From the NCBI RefSeq assembly GCF_018320785.1, contig NC_054865.1, positions 37,696,398 to 37,760,397 of the forward strand: 64,000 nucleotides of DNA. Reading direction: 5' to 3'. The stretch comes from Cheilinus undulatus (Eukaryota > Chordata > Actinopteri > Labriformes > Labridae). Both the position numbers and the translations under genes were made by a program. The notes beneath the pieces were generated by a model. The model was given only the letters and a program-made list of their open reading frames with translations, was not told the DNA's origin and did no database searches. Positions 24,472 through 36,860 of the stretch are shown in pieces; the first letter of the stretch is position 1; every line of letters starts with the position of its first letter.

Positions 24472-24744
24472 GGTCCATGGACTTTAAAACTTCACAGAGG
24501 GTCATTTTAAGTCTGACATTGGATGCAATATCAGTGTCATAACCCACCAGAAAAACCCTTGAGATGTCTGCTGTCTTTTTCTGGCTATAATTTCCAGTGA
24601 GTCACACATCTCCATGAAATTCAAACACCACAACCCTCAGCTCACTGTGTCTGAGAAAGAGGGAAGTTTGTGGATTAAGCAAAGATTGATGCAACGAATT
24701 ATAAGTGTTTTGTATATTTTGAATGAATGAGTTGTACATTTGTG

Positions 24745-24946
24745 ATTAAAAACTGTATATTACAATAAGTCAGTGTGTGGGATGCAAACTGAACAAGCCA
24801 GTTTTGATGACAGCTATTATCCTTGTATCTACCAAACAGTTCAACTGAATCTGAAGACTCACTCTGTAGCTGGAGTATTTATTGTTTGCCTCCATTCTAT
24901 GATTTCACTGTGCCTACGTTACAGATATTCTGGGTTATTTAATAAA
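24745..24946 (+). terminator. sdhaf2: sdhaf2 polyadenylation signals
   Basis: ATTAAA at 24745-24750 and AATAAA at 24941-24946 lie about 275 and 470 nt after the stop. A TG/T-rich stretch after the second one fits a downstream element. Either or both may be used. Confidence 0.5.
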
Positions 24947-24949
24947 TGT

Positions 24950-26785
24950 TGTTGCTCTTCTGCTATGTGCTGCTTGTGTCTGTTCTTCATTGCTACTTTA
25001 ACTTTCCACTGGGATAAATGAGACATGGGAGGGGGGACATGAGCAACTCCATGAGGGGCGTTTGTTACACAACAAAGCTGGGTTTGCATGCAGTAACAGT
25101 GAGTGAACAGGAGGGGGAAGCAGATTACGTATATTCTGATGACTGCCTAATTGAAGCACCTGCTGAAAGCTGTACTAAATCAGTCACCTGTAATACATAT
25201 ATGCATATGTTAAAACTACTGTCTTTACTTCAGGAAATACTATGAAAACCTATCTCTATGCCTGTTTTACCTGAATAACTATGTGTTTGTTCTCCACCTT
25301 AAAAGAATAAAAAAATAGGTGCTAACAGACTTTAAACTCCATATTTTAAGTATTAGATGGATGAAATCTTAGGAACATACTGCATGATTATTCCACAAGG
25401 AAATGTTCCCCTCCCCAGCTTTCCAATTCAACCCCGTATATGTGTTTGCTCTAAGTCATATAGACAAGGTCATGATTTCCTTCCTCCAGCTGTGGATCAA
25501 TCTATGTTGACCATGGGATAATATCCTGCCTGGCTGTGTGTCATGTCGGTTCAGTGGAACCTTGTACTGAGAGCAGAAGGGAAATGCCCTCTGGCCAGGA
25601 GATGTGCTCCGAATCTCAGAGCAGATGACTGCCTGTGTATGCTCATGGAATAATAATGTACACATGATCCACTGGCAGGCTGTTATACAAATGAGACAAT
25701 CCTACAGATATAAGACACTGTTTGTGTCTTTATTTCCTATGACTTTGAAAGGAACATATGTTGAGTAAGAGTCACAGCATTTTTGTTCTCAGGTTGTCCC
25801 CAAAATAGACCAATGTGATGTCAGAAGGGTTCCCCTCTGAGTGCTCTTTGCTCTTCTGCCATCTGTCCCATCTGATCTGCTGATCAATGGAGACAGGTAA
25901 CAGAAGACATTTATCCAAGAGCCGTACTCATGTTCAGTTTAAAGGGAACCCTGCATATCAAGACAGAATGACTTTATTGGATTAACATTAATGTCTTTTA
26001 TATGTATGTTGTTCTAAGACACTAGATTTCTACATTTTGGAGAAAATTTAAAACTAGTTCCACGTGGCTGTCATTCTTATGCAATGCATTCTGGGTAGTA
26101 ATGTTGTCTAGCATACTTTTTCTTTCCACATCTTTTGGAATGAACTCTTCTCAATCTCCAATACAGTGACTTCTTCCTTATTGTCCCCTTCATTTGAAGT
26201 ACCTGTAAAAGTGAAATACAAACTTCGTCCTAACACAATAGATAAGTTAAAATAAGGTTGCTGTGATCATGTGAAAACTGAGATCTCTATCAGACTAAAT
26301 TTTGAAAGTAGACTGTTAGAAAGTTAACCTTTTTCCTGGCTTGGTTTAATTTGGACAGGGCAAATATAGCTGCACACGACATCACCGGCCACTATGGGGA
26401 TTTACCCCACTCCACTTAAAGCTACACCGATGTAAAACAACCAAGCAGTTTATCTGAAAACAGTCTGTTGTTAGTTGATGTCACTGCCTTCAGTGAAAGT
26501 TAACAGCCAGCTACATGCTGTGTTTTTGTCCAATATGAGGTGAATTTCACAAATCTATCAGCCACAGTGGCCTACGGGTCATTAAAAGTATTATAACAGA
26601 GAGATATATGCCAGAAAACAGTACATTTAATCCCAAACTTCCGTCTCTCTCTGCTCTGGCACAGAACCGCCCATCTGTGACTGGGCGTGGCTACGGCTCC
26701 TTCAACCGACACACCCACACCATCCTAGACATTACTACCATAATTTGCAATCTTGAATCCTTGCTGGAACTGGGATACCTCTAAA
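24950..26785. other. Intergenic, no gene seen
   Basis: No coding exon was recognised. The part at about 26340-26720 is less AT-rich and ends in a CG-containing segment (CTGGGCGTGGCTACGGCTCC), which might be a repeat, but I cannot name it. Confidence 0.4.
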
Positions 26786-26789
26786 TTCA

Positions 26790-27175
26790 CTCTTCATCTC
26801 CTTTCATTTTGCTTCATATCCTTTATGACAAAAATGGCAGTTTTTAACTGAGCAGCATGAACCTCAGTCATATATTTACTGATCATTAATGTACTATACT
26901 TCATTTTTGGTTTTTCTGCCATTACAAATAAATCTGAAAATATGCGTATCCCATTTTGTTCGGGACTTTTAACTGGTATTGACATAAACAGATGTAACAA
27001 TCTAGGTAAAGTGACATCTTTATAACATCAATTCTAGCACTTAAGTAGTGATGTAGACCAATTGCTAAGATCTTCTTTCATTTTCTTCTTAACAGTTTCA
27101 TAGATTTTTCCTGTACATGTCACTGTGTCAACCAAACCCCTAAATATTTGAATGCTGTTTGAGACTAATCAGTAG
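26790..27175 (-). mobile_element. Decayed L1/Tx1-like reverse transcriptase fragment
   Basis: On the minus strand, in several frames, the fragment reads FKYLGVWLT, a KMKEDL-type helix with an S-W pair, then LLHLFMSIPVK and KPKMKYSTL. This order is that of the region just after the reverse-transcriptase core of L1-type ORF2. Frameshifts and stops are present. It is on the same strand as the L1 remnant at 5893-6960 but is a different part of the protein. Confidence 0.6.
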
Positions 27176-28053
27176 GAAGCCTCTGTCTAAGCTCAGTCGA
27201 TCGACTGCAATTTAATGTTAATAACTCTGTTTTTTTTTTTTTTTTCAGATTTAATATTTAAAGGGTTTGAAGGATGACGCTCCACAGGAAGGGTAGCAAT
27301 ATCATATGGATTTATTGTTCTTTTACCGTAGAGTTTAATCTCTTAAAAGCTTTGCAGTTTTAAAACCAAGAGAAGGTTTAGCAAAGTGGACCGTTGAAGA
27401 AGTAACTGGTGAATATTAATATTATAAGTACAATCTTAAAAATAGGGAAGGAGGAACAATGCTATCTAATGGAATCACTACACAGGATACATTAGACAAA
27501 AACAGTAACCTACATGTGAATGTATTTCTTAAATTTTCTCCAAAATGATCAAGTATGGTTCCCAATAGCACATATAAGAGGCACTGATGTGAATCTAATA
27601 AAGCCAGCATGTCTTTACTTCCAGAGTTCCTTTAAAGGGAACTGTATCAGCATTTTTTTTTTTAATCTTTGCATTTTCTGCAAGTTCATACTTCAGAGTG
27701 AAGCTGCACACATGTTGACAGGTGTTTGCTCAGCAGCCAAGGTCAAGCTTAACAGCATCTCTTTGTCAGGACCAGTTAATCCATTATAATACACCTGGAG
27801 ACTGCTGGATGTTTTTGTGTCCTTAGGACATCCACAGCATGACCAGAGGCTTGCTGCAACCCTACTACCCTTTTTGACCGTTCGAAAATTTGAATAAAAT
27901 CTCAGGTCACCTAAAACAAAATGTTCTGATAAAAACAAATACATCCATATAACTGCAGAGGGTTTTATTTGGTAAAACAATTAAAAAAAAACTCTTAGCC
28001 AATCTCTTAAAACAATTAAAATGCCGATATTTTAATTGAATGGTGGTGTAGAC
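27176..28053. other. Intergenic, no gene seen
   Basis: AT-rich DNA with T runs (for example 27231-27245) and short open frames that match nothing I recognise. Confidence 0.45.
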
Positions 28054-28368
28054 CAGGGGTCTCAAATCTTTTCAGCTCATGACCCCCAAAATAACAACTT
28101 TGCACATTTAATAACAGTCATGTGAAGACTGAAATTTTAAGGATATTTTCACATTACTTTGATTTCAGCATAAATCTGATCAAATGACCATGTTTTTATT
28201 CTAAATGTAACTAATTTTATAGTATATGTAACTATAACAATAATATATATATTTCAACCAAAACTGGTAAAATATACAATTTGGAACCACTTAGAAATAT
28301 TTTCTTTATTTGGAAGGCATCTCATGACCCTGTCAGAGTGTCTTGTATCCCCCACATGGGAACCTCTG
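28054..28368. mobile_element. Degenerate hAT-like MITE (about 315 bp)
   Basis: The start CAGGGGTCTCAAA followed by CATGACCCCC, and the end CATGGGAACCTCTG, form imperfect inverted termini of the class also seen at 23380. No transposase is present. Flanking duplications are unclear: GTGTAGAC before and GAAGTAGACC a few bases after share TAGAC but are offset. Confidence 0.5.
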
Positions 28369-28574
28369 TTGAAGTAGACCTTAAAAATTGGCACACCTGC
28401 TGGACTGGCTGAAGCTTATTTATTTGCTAACCTCGACGGTGATGTAATTTCAGGAAAAGGGCATGTAAGACGATTTTGAAAAATTATGCTGAGATAATTG
28501 ATGTTCTGCACATTCATGGTAAAACTTGGTTGATTTAAAGCATTTTGAAGACAAGGTAAATGAGCAGGTATTTC

Positions 28575-29149
28575 AATAGGTTGGTTACCTTTAGTTGTCC
28601 GTGCAAGCTATTTTTTGATCGGCGCTGCCGAGTTCAGAGCTGCTGTGCCTACTCAATGGAGACAGACAGTATTTTTGGCTTTCCCTCATCAAACTCATCA
28701 AATACACAATCCAACAACTCTAAAACGCTCTTGTGGACAAGTTGTGACCTGCACATTCACCACGCTATGAAATAATAATGTATAATTATGTAACATTACG
28801 ACACATGAAGCAAATACTCTGAACTACTTTCCAAGTAAACCACTGGGTGGGGTGACACAGTGCGCGCCTGTGGCAGTGCCGTAACTACTTGGTAGTTCTG
28901 GCTTTGCATTTAGCTTTAAAACATCTCCGTCTCGTAATGCTCCATGATTATTTCATAGCTTGGTGAATGTGCAGGTCGCAACTTGTCCACGAGAGTGTTT
29001 TGGAGTTATCGGATTGGGTATTTGATGGGTTTGATGAGGGAAAGCCAAAAATACTGTCTGTCTCCATAGCGTTAGCTGCGCAGCTGGTGTATCAGTCCCC
29101 CCAGATCTAAAAACAGCTTGCACCGACAACTAAAGGAAACAAACCTATT
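28575..29149. mobile_element. 575-bp foldback element with about 206-bp inverted arms
   Basis: The left arm 28575-28780 is nearly the reverse complement of the right arm 28943-29149. Matching blocks include CTTTAGTTGTC, GGAGACAGACAGTATTTTTG, GCTTTCCCTCATCAAACTCA, and CTATGAAATAATAATG paired with CATGATTATTTCATAG. After a 9-bp offset the pairing continues a little further (CATTACGA-type motif). The central loop is about 160 bp or less. No transposase and no clear duplication was found, so family assignment is open. Confidence 0.85.
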
Positions 29150-29159
29150 ACTAAGACTA

Positions 29160-29440
29160 TAGGAGTTATGGCAATGGGCAAATCTGAGAAGGTGCTGATG
29201 CTGATGAACTGAATGGAGGTGGCTGGGGTGGAGGAAGGTTGCAGCATCCACACTGAAATGAAAGGCTGACTGTGAAAGAGAGAATGACAGATTTAAATAT
29301 GACAGGTGCATGATGATAGGACAAACAAGGCTGTGGCATATTCTGATTGGCCCATAAAAAGCTGAACACCAGAACGAGAAGAGAGAATGAAAGGAAGAAG
29401 GGAGAGATGTGAACAAGTGGTGACTCCATTTTTATTTTAA
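29160..29440 (-). repeat. Dispersed repeat, copy A of an inverted pair
   Basis: Read on the minus strand, the segment with TTTCAGTGTGGATGCTGCAA, then CCTTCCTCCACCCCAGCC and ACCTCCAT, is similar to plus-strand sequence at about 31350-31480. The two copies are diverged and 2 kb apart in opposite orientation. Family unknown. Confidence 0.45.
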
Positions 29441-29649
29441 AAGTAAAAAAAAATGGGGGGAAAGTCCCAAAGACTGATCTAAACATGCAGCTGAGGATGT
29501 TTTATTCTGTCTTCTTCTTTGATTGGTTTCCAGCATGGATGCTGGGAATACTGGATTAAATAGGTTGTATAAGTGTATTATAATGTCCTTGCAGCACAAA
29601 CTTATTTGACAATAATTACAAGTGAGTATCACTGTGACAATCCTGTGTC

Positions 29650-31160
29650 TTAAAAAATAAGCCACCTGTGGATCTCGCATGTAGGGGGGAGCAAAATTCC
29701 CATCTTTCTTGCTCTGAGGCTTGTTTGGAGTGTGTTTTCATCAGCTGCCCACGCACACCCACTGTGCCTATCTGTAGCCCTGCGCTCCTGTCATCCTCCA
29801 CTACTGCTTCCTGTGTCGTGACAGCTCTCTGTTTTATCCTCATTCGTGCCGTCACCCTCCGCTCCCCTGGAATTTCAATCTCATGTTCTCTCTTGTTTCT
29901 TCGCTCCTCCGCCACCAACACCATCAGCATCCCCAGCCTTCATCGAGTCTCCACATGTCTCCCAGAGAGTCGTGAGCAGAGGAGTGCAGAGGGAAACTGA
30001 TCACTATGCTGAGATTTCTCTTTCAGGGTTAACTTTGAGTGTTAGGTAAGTTGGTAATTAGACAGACTTTCCCAGTGTGACATGCAAAACAGTGGGGTTT
30101 TTTTCCCCCCGTAGATGCTATCTTGTGTCAAAGATGCTGTGCAACAGTGTGGATGAGGTAGTGCAGGCAGTTTCTTTCATTCTCAGGATCGGCACCAACT
30201 CTGAAGATTCTTACAGTCTCTGTGCCCTATTTCTGTCTGAGCTGGCAAAGGAAAGCAAACGAGGCTCTGTATATCCAGCTGTGTCTGTAATATTAGTGGC
30301 TTTGTGAGTTTGCCCACGTATTTGTGATTCATCTTCTTCAAAAGATCTGAAGGTATCAACACCCACAATCTAATTGAACTGAGACTCAGTTAGTTAGCAA
30401 CAAATACCTTGGAAATCTGACAGAAAATTGAACTTAACTCTTCTAGTTGACACTTTGTTCTTAAACTTCCAAGTATGCTTGAAAGTGCATACTTTAATGT
30501 AGAGTTGCAATGATCTTTGAGCAGCATCCAAAGTAATTAAGTGCATTAATTGAAGTTTTCCTTGACAAGAGTATTTCTAACAAAATCTTTTAAGCTTTTT
30601 GTAAAATTTTCTGTGTCAAAAAGGCCTCCCTTTATAGGACAAAGAACCATAGATGGTCACTTTTAGCCAATCAGCAGATATCAATTTATGCCATGGAAAG
30701 TGAGATCCCGGCATCCGACCGATCAGCAGTGGCTATTCCTTTAGAACTCATGAAGTGCAGTTTTATGTCTCTCCAGTCCCACACCAACGTCCCCAAATCA
30801 AAACTAATTATACGTAGCTGATGAAACGTACACATTATAAAGGTGAATGGTCATACTAAGTGTTGAGATAACTGTCATTTGCATCTGATTTCTAAAAGTA
30901 GGGAAATTTTTGCATGCAAAATGGAGGCGCCGTATTTGATCATACTCTGGTTTAGGGTTAGTCATGAGACATCTATTTTTAGACATATGCCCTGTTCGTC
31001 TAGTCAGAAAGGGTTCTTTACAAAAATTAGTCATTATAAGGTAGGTTAACACTACTCCATAGCACATTAGATGTTGCAACAGGTTTGTACAGCAATGATC
31101 CAAAGACAATTTTAGCATATTTATTGAAAATTTCAAGGTATAAATCATGAAATATGTTTA
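29650..31160. other. Intergenic, no gene seen
   Basis: Pyrimidine-rich sequence at 29700-29990 gives open frames of about 100 codons on both strands, but their composition is low-complexity and no domain is recognised. The 114-codon minus-strand frame at 30804-31148 is also unrecognised and lacks splice or family support. Confidence 0.4.
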
Positions 31161-31269
31161 AACATGTGTTACTATATTTATATGGCATATTTATTTTTCA
31201 TTTTTACTGTAAGCCCTAATGAAATTTTGCATAAATTGGCAGGAAGACTCATTTCCATTCATCCTTTCA

Positions 31270-31600
31270 CTCATCAACCAATTCCCGTTCTGTTTTCCTG
31301 CTTCCATAATCAGCTGTTATGGGCGTCTAAGCACTTCCAGCTGGAACCCGTCCCATTCTGCCATGATCTATTTCATTCCAATCATCCAAATCTACTCTCT
31401 TCTCATCCACAGTCTGTTGTTTCAGTGCAACCACTGCAACCCTCCTCCACCCTAGCCTCCTCCATAGCATCTCGACAGGGGCCAGGTCCAGCACCGGTGT
31501 GCCATCCTGCATCCCTCCATCGCCACCTCCAAGCCATCTTAACGGTGTCTAGATCCAGTTCCTCTGTGCATACAACATCCCTTCATCCTCAACTCTGATA
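31270..31600 (+). repeat. Dispersed repeat, copy B of an inverted pair
   Basis: It shares TTTCAGTGCAACCACTGCAA and CCTCCTCCACCCTAGCCTCC with copy A (29160-29440, minus strand), as well as the preceding ATCTACTCTCTTCTCATCCA type sequence in a degenerate form. No domain is recognised in the overlapping open frame. Confidence 0.45.
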
Positions 31601-32524
31601 AAACTTTACATCGATTGAAATAACAAACACAAAACATCAAGTTATATTTGTACTAATTTCTAGTTGAAATAAAAACAAAAATGTAATCTACCAAGACTGG
31701 TAGTTTTTACAGTGTATTTTCCCACTCCAGTTACCATTACATTTTTAAGTTCAAAGTTTATATGAAAAACAATAAGAACATAAAAAATATTATTAATTTT
31801 TAAAAGAAACTTTATGTTTTCAAACCTCTTTGGATGTGATAACTTGATGAGATTAATTTTAAACACTTATCTTAGTATTATAATATGATGAAATGCTGAG
31901 ATGATGGTAAAGACCCAACACATAAATGATTATTCCGGTAGTAGAATTTATTTTCTTTGCTGTCTGATTATCTCTACCCCTTTGATTTATGTGGTGACCT
32001 TTATGAGGGGGGCTTAACCCTATGGGAACCACTGAAATAACACAAACATTATACATAGTATGGTTAAAAATAGGCCAACTGTAATGCATGCAGAATAGAT
32101 GTTTTTTACTTATGATGCCTCAGTATAAGCAATACAACTAAGTCACTAACTGTATATGATTAAAAATGTAAATCCAGAAACAGCTGTTCTGCAGAACCAC
32201 TGCTACCCTTGTTGATACTTTAAGTGAATTTTCCTGATGCAACAAGAACTTAGTAGGATTTTTGCAGGATTGTCACCATAAGTTTGACATTTTTGTTAAC
32301 ATGTTAAAGCTCTTGTGAGGAACATTTCAGTTTGTATTGATTCTGGTGCCCTCCATGGACAAAGTGGACCCTCTTAGGTCTTTACTGATTTGTTTTGTAC
32401 ATGTGCAAGTAATGCTGCCATTTTAATCATCAAATGTACGTATGCTTAGGAAGTCATTCCTGCTGATGTCATGGGGATTTAGAATGCTGTCTGACAAAAG
32501 AGCAAAAACATCTGTTCTGTCATG

Positions 32525-32810
32525 GAAAGCTTTCAGGGTTGTTTTCCTCTTTATTTAACATAGAAATGTGTTCCAGTTCTGATAAAACTGCCGCTATACT
32601 AGCTACATCCAAACTAATCGCTGCACTAGTGGTAGCCATTGCTATCTGCTTTCAGTACAAGTAAACCCGCCTCTAGCTACCGCCTCCACCTCCTCAAACG
32701 ATGCTGATTGGTCCACACTGAACACAAGACATTTAGATTGAAAATTTGCAAGATGGATTTGCCTGATTACAGGCATGGAGGCTGGCAAATCCGTCTGCTT
32801 TATGAGGTTA
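32525..32810 (+). mobile_element. Partial third copy of the TAACC...GGTTA MITE family
   Basis: The right half resembles the elements at 48466-49033 and 57713-58279: CTGATAAAACTG, a GATGCTGATTGGTCC block, TTTGCAAGATGGATTTGCC and the terminal CCGTCTGCTTTATGAGGTTA. The left half is missing or too diverged, and no target duplication is visible. Confidence 0.6.
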
Positions 32811-34979
32811 AACACGAATATGACCTGGGGGGGAAAAAACAGTAAAAAAGAGGCATATAAAAAAAATCCAAAACAATTCCAGAGTTTTTTCTTTGTTTTA
32901 TATATACATTTATATTTCTATATACACTGTACAGATTTAAAAAAAATAAATGGTTGATATTTGACATTGTGCACCCCACGGATGTGTAACTACAAAGAGA
33001 AGAGGGAGTGAGAGGTGGCTGAGTGATACCAAGGACACACAGATATCAACAACCCCAGTAAATACTGATGATTTTTTTTCCCCTTTTTGCCATACAGGAC
33101 ACTTCACAATCATTTGTACAGTATATAAATTAAAATGTTGCTGGTAAACCTCTCTTTGTCTCAAGCTGCCCCTCCAAGAGAATGCCCTAAATCAGAAATG
33201 CGAGCATGTCCAAGAAAAAGTACCAGAGTATGGCATTTGGCTAGTGAAGAGAGAGGACGGACAGATTGAGCTCGATTTCTTAAAAAAAAATAGAATACAC
33301 CAAACCCTGACTGAGTATTATTTAACAAATGTAAAAGTTGCATTGATTAAAGTGACTTTCACGAAGCCTTTGGAATGTAACGCCTTGTTTAACACACGCA
33401 GGGCCGTCAGGACAGACTGTTATTTTGGGATGCTCCAATGCTCTGACCTGAGATGTAGCTAACAGTGATGCAAAGAGGTGATGATTATCTTCTGTCTCAC
33501 CTTTTTTTCTCCTCATCCCCCCCTCTCTGACACTTGGAGGGAGGGAGCGCATATGGTGAAGAGCAAGGCGTGGCGGGGTTCATAAGGCACACACAGAACA
33601 CTTTGTGCCAGAAAGCATGTGTGCACGACAGGGGTGTTTGGGGCCAGCGTCAACTGTGATATCAAGGTGCCACCCTTCTTTTTTTTAACTTGATGAATCA
33701 TATTGGGCCAGATTAGAAGGACAGAAAAGACAAAATATAGGTAGCTGCTTCAAAATCTATTGTATTATGGGGAAAACAAAAAAAAAGGTATTTTACCTGG
33801 TGCTGTTGTAAAGCTTGTTTGTGGTGTTTTCTTTGACCTTGGCTCTCAGCTCATGTATAACTGATCTGCCTTCCAGACTAAAAGTCCTTTTAAACCACTC
33901 AGGAGGAAAATAACCCTGCTATTAAGAGAGGTTTGTTCCAGCATTGGCGTCAACAAGTGCAGTGAATCTTAAAGAAGAGACATTTAAAAAAAAAAAAAAA
34001 AAATCATATTTCTTTGTACATCTGGATCATTTCATACAGAATAGAAACAGTAAACAATGCTGTTCTGTATTAAACTGGCAAAATAGAACTCAGTGCATAT
34101 ATATACACACATAAACACAGACTCACAGGAAACACAATCACACAAACAAAACTTTGAATATTGACACTCACTCACAGTGCAAACAGACATACTTACAAAC
34201 ACAAACACACATCCAGAGGACAGAAACAAATAGTGGAATGTAAAAAGGCTTTCTCCCCCGGATATTATTACTCTCATTTGTTTCCACTCTTCTGGTCAGC
34301 ACGTACCGACACGGGACTCAAGGGAGGTCACATTCAGGCAGTGAAGCAAACAACCGGAAGACTGACCTCTAAGTTCAAAAACCCGAAAAACAAAGAATAA
34401 ATCAGGTCCAATAATGACTGGGAAAATGGAAAAAAAGTATATGCTTTTCTGTAAAAACAGATCAAGGTGAATGCAAAGAGAAATGCTGCAGACAGATATG
34501 CTGTTACATGGGCGACAGGGATGGACCCAAGTGTTTAAAACTGTCAAACAATAAAATCAACAATTGCCCGAGGGCTCTAATGCAGACTTTACAATGCCAA
34601 ATTACATACTTTCTTTATATCCACATTTCCTGACTTTCCTGTGGGACTAACAGAGTTCACAGCATGTTGGGAAATTAGCACCCACCCCCAGCCAAATGCA
34701 GGTACTTTTGAGCAGTTTCAGGTAAATTTGCTTGACTTACCAGCCACTGGGGTAGCTAAATAAATAGCCTAGCCTAACAGTGGGATTAACAGTAAATAGC
34801 ATAAATTAACCCCTTTTCCTACTGACCTTATGAGCAAAGCTGAACAGACCTACACGCTCACCAACCAAGAATCCCTGTCTTCTTCTCCCTGTGTCAGAGC
34901 TGCCGTCAAACATTTACAGGTGACTGTGTGCTGGGATGGTTTGACCCAATATCATATGAGAGTAGTTCTCCATTGCAAC
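32811..34979. other. Intergenic, no gene seen
   Basis: No coding exon recognised. A (CA)-rich, imperfect stretch lies at about 34100-34215 and an A run at 33990-34003. The region is downstream of syt7 on the minus strand, but nothing ties it to that transcript. Confidence 0.4.
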
Positions 34980-34980
34980 T

Positions 34981-35786
34981 AAACTTAATACAAAAACAAA
35001 GGAAATTTGTTTTTGGTAAATTGTTTCTTTGTAAAAACAATGCTTCTCTGCAATTAATAAATCTTATACCGTTGGGAAGACCTCCTTTAAATGGTGCCAC
35101 ATTTGTAAGAAACATGCGTTTGTGGGATGAGTAGCAGAGCTGAGTATGTGGGTTGCACCCATGAAAAATTTGCCAAATCTCCTCAGCAATGCCAAACAGC
35201 TTATTCTGCTATTGACTTGTTTGGTGGATTGGATAAGAAGTCTGAAGAAACAAGACATAGTGGCAATTTAACAATTTATTCATTTAGCAAAAAGGAGCCT
35301 CAGTAGCATGTGGAAGAACCATGCACAGCCACAACAGCCCGGCACCTCCTCCTCATGCTGGCCACCAGCCTGGTCACACACTGCTTTGGGATGGCATCCT
35401 ATTCTTCAACCTGCATTTGTCACAAGTCAGCCAATGTGGTTGTGTTGGTCATGCCTGAGCTGATCCCACAGCTCTTCAGTGAGGTTGAGGTCAGGACTGG
35501 GCGAGCGTCGTCATATTGGAGGATAAAGTTCACTCACAGACTGTGGAGATATGGGATTGCCACTGGTTGCAGAATCTCATCTTGATATCTCTCTGCAGTG
35601 AGATTGCCTACAAGATGACAATCAGGCACCTGATTTTCATCACCTGGGGGTACCAGAAGCTCAAAACAAGAGCCAGCAGCAACAGCAAGCTGTTTCGCAC
35701 TGCAGAGAAGATTTAGCAAATTTTTCATGGGTGCAACCCATATACTCAGCTCAGCTGCTCACCCCACAGATGCATGTTTCTTACAG
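34981..35786 (-). mobile_element. Internally deleted Tc1-like element, same family as 10503-11929
   Basis: The left inverted repeat begins after TA at 34980-34981 with AAACTTAATACAAAAACAAA and matches the termini of the 10503-11929 element, including TTTGTAAGAAACATGCGTTT and GGGATGAG. The minus strand encodes pieces of the same transposase (the C-terminal half, with AERYQDEILQPVAIPYL and IPQQCVTRL). The N-terminal half and the GGGSVMVWGG region are gone. The right terminus is cut short at about 35786. Confidence 0.8.
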
Positions 35787-36439
35787 TTTCCTTACTTTCT
35801 GTGGCAAGTTTATTACCCTGGTAGTCATTAACTGCCTTTATTTATATAATCTACTCAGGTATGTCAAACTATTTTTACATTTAATGTGAAGGTCTACTTT
35901 GCCTCTTTTCCAGATGACTGCATGTGATGCCGAAGGAAAAAAAAATGATGGGGCAGTGGTGTGCTGTTTCATTCCTACAACTATCCCAGTTTATTCTTAG
36001 ATATAAAAGGGTAAATGCTATTTGCTGAGAAAAAACATGAATGTAGTTGAAGACAACATAGGCAGTGAGCAGCTAGTTAAGGCCAGATCATACTGCAAGA
36101 TTCTTTTATTCTTCTCTTAAGTCACCACGTCAGACTATGCAACAGAAAATCTTGTCCTGTCTTTGCTGAAAGACTGTGACACTTTCAGTGTGATTGAAAG
36201 AAATCATTGTATGCTGTGGTTATGAGATGTTATGAGTTCATAAATTGTTGGGAGGCAGGCAAATGAACATCAGTCATGGCTACAAGTGAAGCGCTTTGTG
36301 TCATGCTAATGGTCTTCTGCTCTGAAAACTGAACAATTGTGGACTCCCTTGTTATTAAGAAGGAGACAATATGAACAGGCTGTTTTTCAAATAAAACTTG
36401 AGGTATGAATATGACAACATTTGAGGAAAATTAGCAGTT

Positions 36440-36860
36440 AGCCTAGCTGAAAGACCTTATCTGTGTGCCCTATTGGTCATCAACAAGATGCATATTGTTG
36501 ATGTCAGGTCAGGCTGTCGAACTACAAGGGGATGGAAGAAAATTTCTGATATGCCAGTCTTGCCAAATCGGGATTTTGGGTCATTCCTGACCTTCATGTT
36601 CAGGCCTGACATTTGACTGTGGGCAGCGACAATGCAATTAGGTAAAAATCTGGCTAAATTTGTGCATTCTGATCCATCATCAAAGAGGACCTTAGTGAAG
36701 ACTTTTTCCAATTTCTTGACAACCAAAAAGTTTGGTCCAGTTTCCTTGGGGGCATAATGCCTTGAAGAGATTTATTTTCAAGTTTATGTTGGGATAATGA
36801 GACCTCTCCTTTCCTTTTCTCAAATTTGACAGTGGTAAATTTCATTTTCACAGCTCAAAT
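36440..36860 (-). pseudogene. Unidentified coding-like remnant
   Basis: Two overlapping minus-strand frames, 36654-36851 and 36457-36726, are offset by one frame and look like one reading frame broken by a shift. Residue composition (MPPRKL, SLSQHKLENKSLQ) looks protein-like, but I do not recognise the family. It may be a transposon or retrogene fragment or chance. Confidence 0.25.

Noticed and set aside
28560-28775. 71-codon frame with a Cys-rich start
   Set aside because: It lies within the left arm of the foldback; the other arm has only its complement, and no family is recognisable.
29616-30049. Overlapping frames of 67-110 codons on both strands
   Set aside because: Pyrimidine-rich low-complexity sequence keeps frames open on both strands at once, which argues against real coding.
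30804-31148. 114-codon minus-strand frame
   Set aside because: No recognisable domain, AT-rich composition and no splice or conservation evidence.
31164-31598. 144-codon plus-strand frame
   Set aside because: It overlaps a dispersed repeat related in inverted orientation to 29160-29440 and shows no protein family.
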